Below, in pieces: positions 32,812-44,939 of a DNA stretch of 64,000 nucleotides; the stretch's first letter is position 1; each line of letters starts with the position of its first letter. The notes under the pieces are model-generated. The model was not told where the DNA came from. It did no database searches and was given only the letters and a program-made list of their open reading frames with translations. The position numbers and the translations under genes were made by a program. The DNA comes from Macrotrachela quadricornifera. Lineage: Eukaryota; Rotifera; Eurotatoria; Philodinida; Philodinidae. The DNA lies in contig JAJEKB010024911.1 of NCBI GenBank assembly GCA_022393335.1, positions 1-64,000 of the forward strand, in the 5' to 3' direction.

Positions 32812-32966
32812 TTTTGTCGGCGAAGTGAGTGCGACTCGTCTTTTGCATATTTAGATTTAGGCCGAACTCTTGAGTTATTCTTGCAAACACTTTTATAAAG
32901 TGTTCTAGATTTTTTATGCTGTGGCACATAACAACAAGATACCGCTCATCCTACGGATTCGCTGAC
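32812..32966 (-). pseudogene. Reverse-transcriptase scrap of a non-LTR element
   Basis: On the minus strand a stretch reads DERYLVVMCHSIKNLE, then a FARITQEFGLNLNMQKT phrase. This is the palm region of LINE reverse transcriptases: just after the YADD catalytic motif (here worn to RYLVV) comes the helix, then EFGL.(I/L)N..KT. It is about 50 codons long, with an upstream stop. It could belong to the same broad clade as the endonuclease relic at 15 kb, but it is far away and on the other strand. Confidence 0.65.
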
Positions 32967-33929
32967 CTTTTTGTGAAAGAAAATTAAGTACGATTATCAT
33001 TCAAACTAGTTTTCATTTGGATTATCTTATATCTTAATCTCCTTGATTGCATGAAAGTTACGAAACAAAATATCCACTCTAGCGATGATTGTTTTATAGA
33101 AATATCCCTATATAAATTCACATGTAAATGATAAGCAAACCTCAAATATGAGTTCTTTGTCTTCGATTGAGTTTGATCAAGTCTAATACAGATGTCTGGC
33201 CATATTCAGTGGTTTGAACAAAACGGAGAGATAAACATTCATATCTTTTTAAGCGTAATACTTATCGCTACACGATTATTTCTTTAAAACGGAATTAGAT
33301 ACGGTTCAGATGTTTTAGTTTGTTCATCAAGTTAAGTAGCATGATCAGGTGGTGACTACTCCTAACTACAATTGCATGGAAAAAAAATATCTTTTTTAAA
33401 ACCAAAAAATTCTGAACAGCTTCTCAAAGTTTTAGGACGATACAACTACATATCTCCTTCTGCTTACGCTACAGTAAGCAAAAATCACTATGTTAGTAAT
33501 CACAATTCCTTTACTGGATATGCTGTTATATAAAATGTCTAGTAAAGAATTATTTTTCCTTAAGAATCGAGTCATTTGAGAATCTATTAAGATACCTCAA
33601 ATCTCACTTATTCCACTTATGATAAACTTTCTAAATCAACGACAAGTCGGTCGGCCACTCACGATTAGCCGTTTCCATGTACGCTTTGTTTTTCTGTCTG
33701 TCATCTGTCACATTAGGATTCTCATGCGCACAAGAGTAGCTTATTCATAACATATCGATACGCAATCGAAAACTTTCAATACTCAGATAACATTGTGTAG
33801 TTTTCATCAGTTTTCAATTTCTTTTTTGTTTTTACAAAATGATATCTTGCCGGATTCGTTATCCAACAAGATTAAATAGGCTCTTTAGAATATCCACTTG
33901 AATTACTTGAAGCTTATTTCAAACTATGC
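32967..33929. repeat. Partial upstream unit of the 33.9-37.3 kb repeat
   Basis: 33480-33700 aligns with 35610-35830: CTTTA.TGcTA, (A/T)CTAGTAAAGAA, CCTCAAATCTCACTTATT and CACTCACGA(T/C)TAGCCGTTT. The remainder is unassigned AT-rich DNA. No gene was seen. Confidence 0.55.
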
Positions 33930-36900
33930 TTTGAAATAACGTTCTAAGTCAACGTCTAGTCGTTCGTCGGCCACTCACGACTAGTCATTTCCATATTTAA
34001 CACCGCTACATCCTTTAATATTAGTTTAGATTCCTCTCAAAAAATGACTGGGGATTTCTTAATACACTCACTAAGAAGCTAAAAAAGGAAAACTATTCAA
34101 AAACTGCTACCAATAGAGTACATTATATTGTGATCTAGGAACAATCTTTATCTATTTCGGATGTTATTTTAAGATTCATGTCTATGACGACTCAACAGTA
34201 CGACATCAAGCACCCACTTCGTTTTTTTACATACCTCTATATAAAGCTTACTCAAAACTCTAACGTATAGTAATGTACAAAGAAAAGTGTTTTTATTAGA
34301 ATCAATGTCGAACATGGATTCACGACCTTCGATTATTCTAATTCAGACTTAAAATACCAAGGAGTTCATTAAAAAAAGCTAAGAAATAGATTGAAACAGC
34401 TTTTATTCACTGCAAATTCGGATTTTCTGTACTTAACAACGGTCAGTCAAGTTTTATGAAAAACTATGATTTTATTCATTTACCATTAATTAATAACTAA
34501 CAATATTGAAAAAATAACATTAGACTTGAGTTCCCCATAGCAAATTATCTTTGATAAATTTTTATTGGAGACAGTTCATATTATTAATTATTTGATAAAA
34601 CTCACTCAGTCTTGATTTATCGATCTTCGGTTATCTTGAATCAAATTTTTTAAGATAAATAACAAAACGGACTATTAATTGTTTCATTTACTTATTATTA
34701 ACCTCAAATTTGACTCGAAATTCGTATTCTATACCTTCGATAACCCTTCGTAGAGTCTTCTTATCAAATACCACAAGTTTTAAATATTAATCTAGGCGAC
34801 ACCATTTTCTGATTGGGATAAATACACAAACATACTGACAAACTTTACAAACTCATTTTATGCTATATGATCCCTACTTCGATTCGGAAAATAAATTGTT
34901 ATTTCCTTAGAAAAAAACATTCTGTAATCAAAGATTCCTTTCAAATTTTTACAAAAACTAATGCTATCGATCGATTTCTTGATCTAGACAATCTTTGATC
35001 AGACTTTATAAAAAAATCGTTTTTTCTTAGTCTTTTTTTTAAAAACAAGTAACGCACATCAAAGGTGACTCGCTTAACTCTCCACTGAACTCATTCTATC
35101 TATTTCGAAAATCATTGATGGATAAATAATAGACAAATGTGACGAAATAGCCAGCTCATTTTGAACGAATCTCCCACATTTTATGATTTTTAAAATCAAA
35201 ACTATCAATCTTAAATGCGAAAAATATTAAGCACCCACGACTTTCTCACCATAGATAACATTTTTTGACTTTTCTGGTGCATTGATAGGGAACTATCATA
35301 AATTCCCTGGACTATAGTTCAGCTGCAGTTTATAACGAGAAACTGAGACAAAACGTAACATTTCTATTGATTTCAGCTAAGTTACTTTATCCTGACCTAG
35401 TATCCTGAGTAAACACACACAGAATTAAGTTTTTGATATGACTTTCCGTCTCAGTCAAGAAAACAGTAATACAACATTTTCACCCCAACTTTTCATTGAA
35501 ATTTCCCGTAGCATTTGTTCGTTATGATCTCCTGCTATAAGAAAAAACGCATGATGTTCGGAGTTAAGTGAGCAGAAATTTGGAATAACAATAAGCAAAT
35601 AACACCATATTACGATTCAGAACTCCTTTAATGCTAGTTCTTTTTACGTCAAATATCTAATAAAGAAATATTTTACCTCAAGAAGCGAATCATTCGCCAT
35701 TTTCTCAAAATGTCTCAAGTCTCACTTATTGTACTCAAGATAGAGCTTTTAAATCAATGTCTAGTCGTTCGTTCATCTTCCTTCGATCGCCCATTCACGA
35801 CTAGCCGTTTGCATATACAATGTCACTATATCGATTGATATTAGTGCAGCTTTGAAGTTAATGGATGCATCTCGTTTAAATTCTTTTCAATAAGCTACTG
35901 AGTATTGGTAAATACGCTCATTAAGAAGAAACTAAAACAGGAGAACTATTTAAGAATTGCTAGAGATAGAGTACAACACATTGTAGTCTAGGAAAGAGCT
36001 TCGTCTATTTTGGAATATAATTTTACGATTGATACCCATAGAAATTCAACAACAGAACTTCAAACAGTCATTTCGTTTTTTATATATTTTTGTGCAAATC
36101 TCACTCGAAGATTCAACATATAGTGATCAACAAAGAAAACTGTTTATATTAGAATTAATATCGAAAATAGATTCACGACCTTCGAATATATGTGAGTCAA
36201 GCTTAAAACAACAAGCAGTTCATCAAAGAAAGCTAAGAAATAGATCGCAAACATTATTACTGACTTCGAATTCGTATTTTCCAAACTCGATAACGATGAG
36301 TCAAGTTTTATTAGAAACGACTATTTACCAATATTGAAAAACTAACTCCAGATTTCGATTCCTCATAGTCACTTATCTCTGGTGGAGTTTTACTGAAGAC
36401 AGTTTATATTTTTTATTATTAATTATTTGGCAAACCAACAGTTTTCATTTATTGATCTTTGACGATCTTGGATCAAACTTCTTAGAAGAAAAAGTAAAAC
36501 TAATTACTAATTGTTTGGTAACTTATTACTAACCACAAATTTCACTCCAGATGCTCAGTCTTTACCCTTTATATAGTTTTCAGCTAGATTATGACAAAAT
36601 TTTGATATTAATCTAGCTGACAACATTTTCAGATTGACTTTGACATAGAAAGAGACAAAGAAGCGTTAGAAGAGGGTATACCTGTATAACTACAGATTTA
36701 TTTTATGTTATATGATCTCTCCTCCAATCCACGAGAGAAATCGTTATTTCGTGAAACAAGTCTTCTTTTAATAAAAAATTATTTAAAAAAATTCAAAAAT
36801 TAATGGTATTATTCGATCCCTCGACCTTGAAAACCTTTGTTGAAACATTAAGATTCGATTTTTTCAAAATGAAGATTTCTTATTGGTTTCTCTAAGAACA

Positions 36901-37310
36901 TGTTTTGATGACCCTTGACCTGGCACAAACAAACAGACGCCTTTCACTTTTTTTTCGTGTCAATCTCCCTTCAGTCGACGAAGTAGTAGATTTCCAAACT
37001 TTTGAAATCTAATTCCACTAATTGATTCCTCATTGTTAAAAGCGCGCTGGTGAAATTTTATAAAAAAATCAGTTTTTGGGAGTAAAACAAAATTTTTTGC
37101 AAAATAATAAAAAAAGTAATGGTACCGTTCAATTCCGCGACGCCAAAAGCATTTTAAGAACGTTTTCAGAAACTTTACGTTGTAGCATTGTTGATATAAT
37201 CATTACTGTTCTTTTATTGGTTAGGAGAGGCAGACAGACAAACTTTAAAGAAATTTACGGCCGTATAACCCTTTGGTTCAGAAAACGAAGTAAATTGATC
37301 GACAGATAAT
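33930..37310 (+). repeat. Tandem duplication of about 1.85 kb, diverged (non-coding)
   Basis: Matching phrases recur at a near-constant offset. 'TCTAGTCGTTCG' is at about 33955 and 35760; 'GATTCACGACCTTCGA' at 34318 and 36170; 'AAAGCTAAGAAATAGAT' at 34375 and 36228; 'TTATTAATTATTTG' at 34580 and 36420; 'TTTATGcTATATGATC' at 34858 and 36703. A partial third unit precedes it at 33440-33700. No coding frame is conserved between copies. Related pieces occur at 37.6-37.8 kb, 53.1-54.0 kb and, inverted, at 5.4-7.6 kb. Confidence 0.75.
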
Positions 37311-37559
37311 AGATAAATAACAATGAATGATATATTTTATATGGTGAATTGAGAAATGGCTTAATTTGTACAATCGTTTTTCGTGAAGTACAATTCTTTA
37401 ATATATATTTTAGATCATTTATCGGTTTTATTTTAGTTTAATGTTTAAATCCAAGATTTTTCACGGCAAATCTGAAATAGTAAAAGAATCTCATTCGAAA
37501 TTTGTTAGTTGGGCATTCAATACTACTCATAAAAGTTAACTACGAGGAAGACTACAACA

Positions 37560-37860
37560 TTGAAAACACAGATAGCACAACCTAAAACCACAAGTACAGC
37601 CGATTTAAATACTCGACCCCGATTACCTTTGGTCAAACTGTATGAGAAAAATTTTTTTCTCAAAAGAAAACCATTCTTTGTGTAAAAAAATCAACCTCAA
37701 AAAGATTTTAAAAAACTGAAATTACCAATCGATTCTCCGACCCCAAAAATCTATGCATTGAATTTTTTCTTAAAACTATTAGTGAGTTTTCATTAGTTTA
37801 GCGAATACTAAATTCTGATTGGCTTGGTCGGACAGACAAACTTTAATTTTCTTGTTTATC
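37560..37860 (+). repeat. Further copy of the dispersed repeat module
   Basis: The phrases CTCGACCCCGATTACCTTTGGTCAAACT and ATCGATTCTCCGACCCCAAAA match those at 53780-53960 and, reversed, at 5520-6780. No coding capacity. Confidence 0.6.
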
Positions 37861-37948
37861 TTCGATCAGACTTCTGTTACTTCGTTGTAAGATGAGTCAA
37901 TGCCATGCATATGATTTCGAGAATAGAATTTGCACATAGGATAGTGCA

Positions 37949-38502
37949 GGATGTGTAAAAATATTTTTCTAAATGGTAACACTATAATTTCAAATAGTGT
38001 ATATAACTAATTTTACACCAAATTAAAACGCGTCGAAAACGAGATTTATTGACACTAAACAGCAAGAGTTATCAAAACATTTTAATGTCGAATTTATAAA
38101 ACATACAAAAATTTTACACTGTTTTTTCATACGAAAACGAATGGGTTTTTTGATATTTTTTTGGCATTTTTCATGTAGTTTTTTAAACTTTTTATCTTAA
38201 AACAATGTCTCTAAAAAAATTGAATATATACAGTTTTGTGGAGCTCGACGACTTCTATCTAATCATTTAAAAAATGTTTGATACTATTATGGAAACTATT
38301 AGCGTCTTGATTTTTTTATGCCAAAAAAAGCTTAAAATTTCTGTATGTTTCACAAATGCAACAATAAAAAGTTTTGATAACTCTTACTATTTAGTATCAA
38401 TAAATCCCGTTTTCGACGCCCTTTAATTTGGTGTAAAATTAGTTGTATACACTATTTCAAATTATAGTGTTACCACCCAGGAAAATATTTTTACACACTC
38501 CG
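37949..38502. mobile_element. Foldback/MITE with inverted arms of about 170 bp
   Basis: The arms 37949-38116 and 38333-38502 are reverse complements with roughly 10-15% differences by eye. The outer ends read GGA(T/G)...GTGTAAAAATATTTT. Inner landmarks include GGTAACACTATAATTT, AATAGTGTATA, ACACCAAATTAAA, GCGTCGAAAACG and AGTTATCAAAAC. The loop of about 215 bp has no coding capacity. No convincing target duplication was found, so the superfamily is unknown. Confidence 0.8.
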
Positions 38503-38811
38503 TTAACTTGACAAATTCACTTGCCTTGATTATTGAATGTAACATAGTGGTAACGTATGTCATTATTGTTTGTGTCCAAAATAGCAAGTTACAATTTTTT
38601 TGTATAATCGCCAGACTGTTCGATTAGATTCCATCGGTTTGATCATGAATATTTTACTTAAAAAGCTTTTTTGAAAAGTTAACACTCTAGATTGAAGGAA
38701 GGATCATAAAATAACATGAGTTCGCTTTTGTAAAACACGATCTAAACGAGTGTTGAAGTGTATAGGGTAGAAATTTGCAGCCACCTAGATATCAACAACG
38801 ACTTTTGTATA

Positions 38812-39189
38812 CAAGTTTCAAAAGAAACAGATGATATCATACGTTGTGCTATTCGAGGTCGGCACAGCAATTTCACGAGATATTACGTTTGAATTTGGTT
38901 TTCTCTTTTAGGAGATCCTACTATATTCTGGTATTGTCAATGTAAATTTGGTGCCAGAACTGTTGGTGCTTGTGCATATAAGGCAACAATTATATGATAT
39001 CTGTCTTCCGCACGACATCTCGATTTTGAAGGTTCAAGTGGTCGAAAAAGAATATTCAACGGTCATTTGGAGGACCAAGAAGCGAAAGACTAACCGTCCA
39101 AAGCCCCGCATGCACGACATACAGCTGCTACACGGCGCTTTGCAAGAAGAAAGATTGAACTTGCTTATAGAGCATGGGTGAGTATCTAG
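38812..39189 (+). pseudogene. DDE-type transposase fragment with SWIM-like zinc motif
   Basis: The plus-strand frame reads DDIIRCAIRGRHSN, FWYCQCKFGARTVGACAYKA, then YLSSARH. The C-x-C...C-x-(H/Y) spacing with GARTVG..CAH is the SWIM-like cluster at the C-terminus of a transposase class found across invertebrates. The final zinc-binding His is Tyr. Two TGA stops stand where Trp is expected. TGG|GTGAGT at the end is a good splice donor, so the parent gene had introns. The rest of the transposase is absent. Confidence 0.6.
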
Positions 39190-40379
39190 CTAATTAGTCA
39201 ATATTAATGAATTAACTTAATCAAAACTAGTCTACTGAAGAATGTCGCTGGTGATATTTTCACTTCATTATTGAGAATACGAATATAATCATTTAATAGA
39301 CGTGTTTGCACAGAGAATTTTTGACCAACTATATCTTCAAAGACCTTCCATACGCAAGAAATTTTTTCATAATGATTTAATTCTAATTTGACTTATATCG
39401 TGTCTATCAATGATAGAAACATAGTTACTTCTGGTTTAAAAAAGCACAGAATTTTTATGGATCAATTTTTCGATATATATATGTATATATGATATGGTAC
39501 TCGTAGGGAATATTTAGATATCAAAAGGTTCTTTGAACTAATAATTTAAAACTCATGATATCATTAAAAGAAAGCTCAATATATAAGCAAGTTTTTGTGC
39601 AAAGTTCGCCGATATATAACTTTTTATTATTGAGATAATACCGCCTCAAGTTTTCATATATATATCTGGACCATATACTTGCGGTGTCTGTATATTCAGT
39701 TTTTATTCAATTTCTATTAAGTTTGAAAAACTGGTGATTATGTAGAATTAGATGGTCTTATAATACGGTCTCCAAATATGAAATCATAATTTCAAAAACT
39801 TTGTTCATGCCTGAGAAAATGCATATTGATAAATTTCGATCGATTCTTGCCATAGGGTCACAAAGATGCTCGCTAATTTTTTAAAGTAGAAGTTCGTTTG
39901 AGAAAAACAACATTTCTAAATATATCATTGGATCTAACGTAAGCTACAAAACTATGATAGAAAAATAATATCTTAGATAGGTGGCAGATTTGATCCATTA
40001 ATGTGCGTGGTCCGTTTTTGTAATGGTAAAAATCATGGATCACTAGTAGTTTGCATTCTTGAATTATTCGAATCACAATCAGTCGCTTTCTATTTTAAAA
40101 ACGGATAGTAAACTGAGAATAAAATGTTGTATCAACGACAACTTTGTTGTTCGTGCTGTCATTTTTATTTTAAGTCAATTAGAATCGATATGATTTTTAC
40201 TTATATCTGAAAATTTACTTTTATATACAGATGTTTTCAATTTTAAAGATTTACTTTTTCAAATAAAGGCTTTATTCAAATTCTTTTATTATTTATATGT
40301 TGAAATTTGTGAAATATAAAGTGATCTCAACTTATTTATTTTGAAAATGAATATTAAGATATGATAAAGAACAGCATTG
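39190..40379. other. Intergenic, AT-rich; contains the 3' flank of the F-box/LamG gene
   Basis: Nothing coding was seen. An AATAAA on the minus strand at 40335-40340 lies about 40 bp past the F-box/LamG stop and can serve as its polyadenylation signal. Confidence 0.5.
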
Positions 40380-41369
40380 TTACACTTCATCATCATTCAT
40401 ATTCTTTTGATACTGGTTCTCGGTTTGAATTGATTGTGATATAAGTGAACATTGTCGCTTGAGATTATTGACAATATATTTACCTATATTTTCGATTTTT
40501 GATAGTGCTACTCGAGTTTCCCACATGCACCGAATTTCGGTTGGTTCAAGCCATCGATCAAAAATTGCCACATCGGCAATGCGTCCATGCCAGAAATTCT
40601 CTCTGGGTGTCTTGACACCAATGTGTAATATTCGAGGCATCTGTATTTGCTGATCTTCCCATTTTTCGTCATAACGATAAAGATGATGCTGATCAATAAC
40701 ACCAAATTGTCTTCTAGACATATCGATAGTACGCTCTAGCTGACCATTGACAAATAACTGTTGCTTATTACGAGATACAAGAGCTACAACATGATACCAT
40801 GTATTTTTCTTCATACGATTATGAGCACCACAAAAGAAATGTACAGAACCTGTAGAAATCATTACTTGATTTTCGATAACACCTCGAAGATTAACTCCTA
40901 GATGAAGCCAAGCATTATAATCATGTTCCCAAGAACCAACAGCTGTACGCCAAGTTACTCCACCTGGATATGCATCCGTAAACCACATAGATACATAAAA
41001 AGTATCAATTTGATACCGCTGAATATCATGAACAGGAATATTGATGGATGAGCGACCATCAAGATAAAGACATTGACCGAGAAAACATGTTTCTTGTTGT
41101 GGTGTACCAGTAAGAGAAACTCGATTATCTTTAGTAATGCCACTTGAATCGTGACCTAATTTTGTTGGATCATCAAATTCCCAATGACCAATTAAATGAC
41201 GACGATAGAAACAAATGAATCGTTGTTGAAAAAACCATTCGTTTACAATAATAGTTCGCCATCGTCGGCAAGTCAGAGAAATAATCAATAGTTCCGATAG
41301 AATAATATCACAATGAAATAAAATTTGAGCAAGAATTTCGTTTGGAAGAGTATTTATTGATTGAGACAT
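40380..41369 (-). CDS. F-box protein with LamG/concanavalin-like domain
   Basis: An uninterrupted 329-residue frame with its own ATG. Residues 5-50 form an F-box (LPNEILAQILFHC...LLIISLTCRRWRTII..EWFFQQRF), which would bind Skp1 and place the protein in an SCF ubiquitin ligase. Residues 58-285 form a laminin-G-like jelly-roll (Laminin_G_3 type): LIGHWEFDD..., GQCLYLDG, FYVSMWF, the NTWYHVVALV strand, LFVNGQLE, and an HGRIADVAIFDRWL C-terminal strand. LamG folds usually bind carbohydrate or protein. F-box and LamG in one intracellular protein suggests a substrate receptor that recognises a glycan or protein ligand; that is inference. The C-terminal 40 residues are polar without motif. No intron is needed. 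Confidence 0.88.
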   Translation of the reverse strand: MSQSINTLPNEILAQILFHCDIILSELLIISLTCRRWRTIIVNEWFFQQRFICFYRRHLIGHWEFDDPTKLGHDSSGITKDNRVSLTGTPQQETCFLGQCLYLDGRSSINIPVHDIQRYQIDTFYVSMWFTDAYPGGVTWRTAVGSWEHDYNAWLHLGVNLRGVIENQVMISTGSVHFFCGAHNRMKKNTWYHVVALVSRNKQQLFVNGQLERTIDMSRRQFGVIDQHHLYRYDEKWEDQQIQMPRILHIGVKTPRENFWHGRIADVAIFDRWLEPTEIRCMWETRVALSKIENIGKYIVNNLKRQCSLISQSIQTENQYQKNMNDDEV

Positions 41370-43050
41370 GCGTGTTATAATTCTTATATTTGAGCAAAGA
41401 ATAAGATTGTTTTTTCTCTTACTTTCTTCTTCAAATATTTGTCAGCAAATATAAAGAAACATGAATATATTTGTATTCATCACCTATAAGTAATATAATA
41501 ACCAGACTATACCTACTAAGTTAAAGGTAAATGTAATTGCATGCCCATTATTATATCATGACTCACAAAAAATCCCTACTAAAGAATGATGATGAATACA
41601 TCTATTGAGTAATATATATATATCAAGGACTTTTTGTTTTTTTTCCCCAAATATTACTCATTGATTTAAAATGTTTTGATAAGTATAACACAAAATGAAA
41701 CAGAAACCAAAAGTTTAGAAATAAGTAATATGGTTATATAACCGTTTAATTGATATTTAAGTATTAAACAATAATATACACGTGAAAAATTTTACAATTA
41801 CTATCTATCAGTCTACCAAGTGTTGACTCATTCTGTGTAGAAATTACAAGTCAGACACAGATTAAAAAATAAATAAAAAATGCAAAGGTCGGTGGAGGTA
41901 AAACAACGAACAAGCGAAAGAAGAAAAAGTGGGGTGAAAACAAGGTGAAAATGGTAATACTATATAGAAGGTCATAGATTTTTTATGCGAAATACTGTAT
42001 GTCACATGCAATAGCTGTCATACTGAAGAAAGATAGAACGATATGCGCATAGAATAGTATAATGAATGTGATGTAGTTGGTAAGCAATTAAAATTGTTCT
42101 CTCCAATCCATTTGTTCAGAAATGCTTTACTCTGATTTGCTGATGGCTTATGAATTTTTTCACAATATTATGTAGGATAAAGAAAACAGATAAAGATAAA
42201 TTTACCACCGTTGATTGAATGGAACAGTTGTTAATAGCTACGATTCGGAGTGTAGTTTTCAAGAAGTGACAAATCGCAAGTTGGTATAAATGTTGAAAGC
42301 TATGTCAACATTTTCAAATTTTCAAAAGTATGACTAAATTTGAAAAAGATTGAGATATCAGATATTTACACCATATAATGCCTTAAATTAGTTTTCAGAA
42401 AAAATGAGTTTCTCGAAATCAAATCGATCTCCGAAAATCGCATGACCTTCCCTATCTTGAGGATGAGGGTGAGTGCGAAAAGACAAAGTCATGCGGAAAT
42501 GACATACAGAGGGCATCTTTTTTTACTGAGAGCAAAGATGAAAACGCACACAGGCAATCTGTCTTGCTGATGATGAGGACAGAGAGATAGAGACCCTCGC
42601 GTAAAAAGTATATGTAGTGCATCTCTATGGCTTAGGATAGAAGCAGAAAAAGATGCAAAAACATTTTCTATTGCTTTTCTATATATGAAATACACTTAAC
42701 AAAATTTGCTTGACGTTCAAAGATACTGATTTGGTATCTGACTAAATAGCAAGGAAATCAGCTGAGCTTTCGGTAAAATAGTGAAAATCATTAAGCCGTT
42801 TACCGGTGCAATCTATTTCTGAGATATTATAAGAAAGCAGAAATTAGAGATTTAGCCGTTGTATTGCTGAAATCTGTGAATACGTAGTATGGATTTATTA
42901 TTGCTTTCTGCTGACGATTTTAAATTATGTACATGAGTAAATACCTGATCTTTTGGCCACTAATTGCATATCAGCAATGAGACATTGAGTGAAAACTGGC
43001 AATAAGTGGAGATTTGTCACGACTTCTTGCTTGCCTTGTAAGTATTTCAA
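41370..43050. other. Intergenic stretch, no supported gene
   Basis: Upstream of the F-box/LamG gene. No domains or repeats of note; short frames such as 42489-42695 have no support. Confidence 0.4.
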
Positions 43051-43051
43051 T

Positions 43052-43405
43052 CTAAATCTTTTGACATGAGTTATGAATTGTATTTTTCAATATCCATTCA
43101 AAATACTGGCAATTGTGTAACATAGGATGTTGATCACTACGCTCAATATTTTGCATCTCTTCCAGGTTAAAATAACTTCTAATATTTTGTTCGTCATTCT
43201 CTTCATAATCATCCATCTTATCAATACTCTCTTTTTCATCAGTCATGCTATCGCATTCATTAGTAAATTCAAGAGATTCATAGGTATGAAATTCACTGAA
43301 ATAGCTGTCTTTGAAAACCTTTAGAATTTCAAATAAGTGTTGCAAGGCAAATATTCCATCAGGTATTGTTGTTTTAGCTTTGGAACCGAATTCATTTCTT
43401 GTTCA
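43052..43405 (-). pseudogene. Acidic ORF, possible transposon-derived fragment
   Basis: The minus strand is open from just after a stop near 43407 to 43052. The encoded sequence begins GSKAKTTIPDGIFALQHLFEIL and runs through acidic DEKESIDKMDDYEENDEQN, then YFNLEEMQNIERSDQHPML. No ATG opens it at the upstream end. The LEEMQNI...DQHP wording resembles the N-terminal region of repeated bdelloid transposon proteins, but this is an impression only. It could equally be an internal exon. Confidence 0.3.
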
Positions 43406-43689
43406 ATCACGAAGATGTTTTGTAATATTTACTTGGTTCATATTTTTATTAGTTAATATAAACTTTTTTAAAAGAGTAATTTTTTTTAAATGATCAGATA
43501 AATCGGTCCTATAAATATATATTCGTTTGTAACTGTTTTAATCCGATTATAAAAAAATATTGATACACTAGAACTTGAAACATCAATGCACTTGATTGTA
43601 ATGTTTTACATACAAGCCATTTTTCTTATAAAAATCTATCTTTTTCGGTTCATATACAATTAACTTTCAGAAACACAAACAAATCGAGG

Positions 43690-44520
43690 TTCGACTTACG
43701 CTGAGTAAGTATGGAAGAGAAAGGTAAATATTGCGACAGTGATAGTGATGGAAAAGTTATAGTGACCAGCTTGGAAATGGAACTATAAGGTAATACAAAA
43801 AGAAATAAAGGCAAATGAACGAGTGACATTGAGAATAAAACGGTTATCAGAGAAATCAGTGAGGAATTGAGTATGAATGGAACGGGTTAGAGGAAATGCG
43901 ATAATGAGTGGATTGAAAGAAGAGAAATGGAAGCTAGTGAAAGAACTAAAGATAAGACTAATGTGGTAAGAAAATGACATCTGGATATAGAGCTGCTACG
44001 GTAATGATGAGAGATTTTAGTGGAAGCTGTATGGGGGTGAGGAGACAGTGTTTGAGATTAATCCGATTATGAAGAAAAAGTTATGCTCGAGATGGCGAAG
44101 GCTGGTATCAATGATTGCATGAATCAAAAGGAAGGTGATGATAAGTTGATTGAGAATGGAAGGATAAGGCAGTGGACCGATTAAGGCTGATGTAGATGAA
44201 TGGAAGTAAGAACCACACGAATGAGAATTAGTATGAATGTTAGTAGGTTGAATATAATAGAATGAATAATTGGATAATATTACCGTTATACTGAACATGG
44301 GAGTAATGGATTTGAGTACGAACAAAATGGATAAATGGAAAGATGATAGTGAGTGGATCGCAAATGGAAGTGTAAGTTGGTAAAGTATATTTCCAGTAAA
44401 AGAGTAATGTAGAGAAAGAAGAATAAAAGTGGAAATGAGTTAGTTGAAGATGAGAGTGAAACGAGTGATACTAGGCGAAGAATGAGATGGCGTGTTTGTA
44501 AAAAGCCTACGAGTGCGAAT
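43690..44520. repeat. Purine-rich (GA-biased) low-complexity tract of about 830 bp
   Basis: The plus strand is strongly A+G biased, with recurrent GA(T/A)GAGTGGATTGAAAG- and AATGGAAGTGAGA-like phrases at irregular spacing. No frame is coding on either strand. It looks like a worn purine-rich minisatellite. Confidence 0.45.
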
Positions 44521-44939
44521 AATAGTGATTAACTTATTCAGTCCTTCGTTGTCTTTGAGAATTGAGTCAAGCAATGTTCAATGAGACAATACGTTACTTG
44601 TAATTAAGCACAAAAGCAAAAATAAAAAGACACTACAAGTAGAGAGATAGTGAGGATTCTTGAGAAGTGTACTGAATTCTCGGGATATCACAATAGGAAT
44701 TTCAAGAAAGATAAGATCACTAAACGATTACTAGTTGATCGAATAAAATTAGAAAAATACAAATGAGATGGAACTATATAATTATCAGATCCCTCATTAA
44801 GATTTGTAAAGAATAATATTTTGATTATTTATTAATATAAATAAATTATTTTCAAATATTTATTGATGAAAATAATATTTTCGATAAACAAGAACGTAAT
44901 AATTATATGAGAAAAGTTTTTTCTATTAAATAAAAAGAT
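44521..44939. other. 3' flank of the LamG gene
   Basis: AT-rich, no gene seen. Confidence 0.4.
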
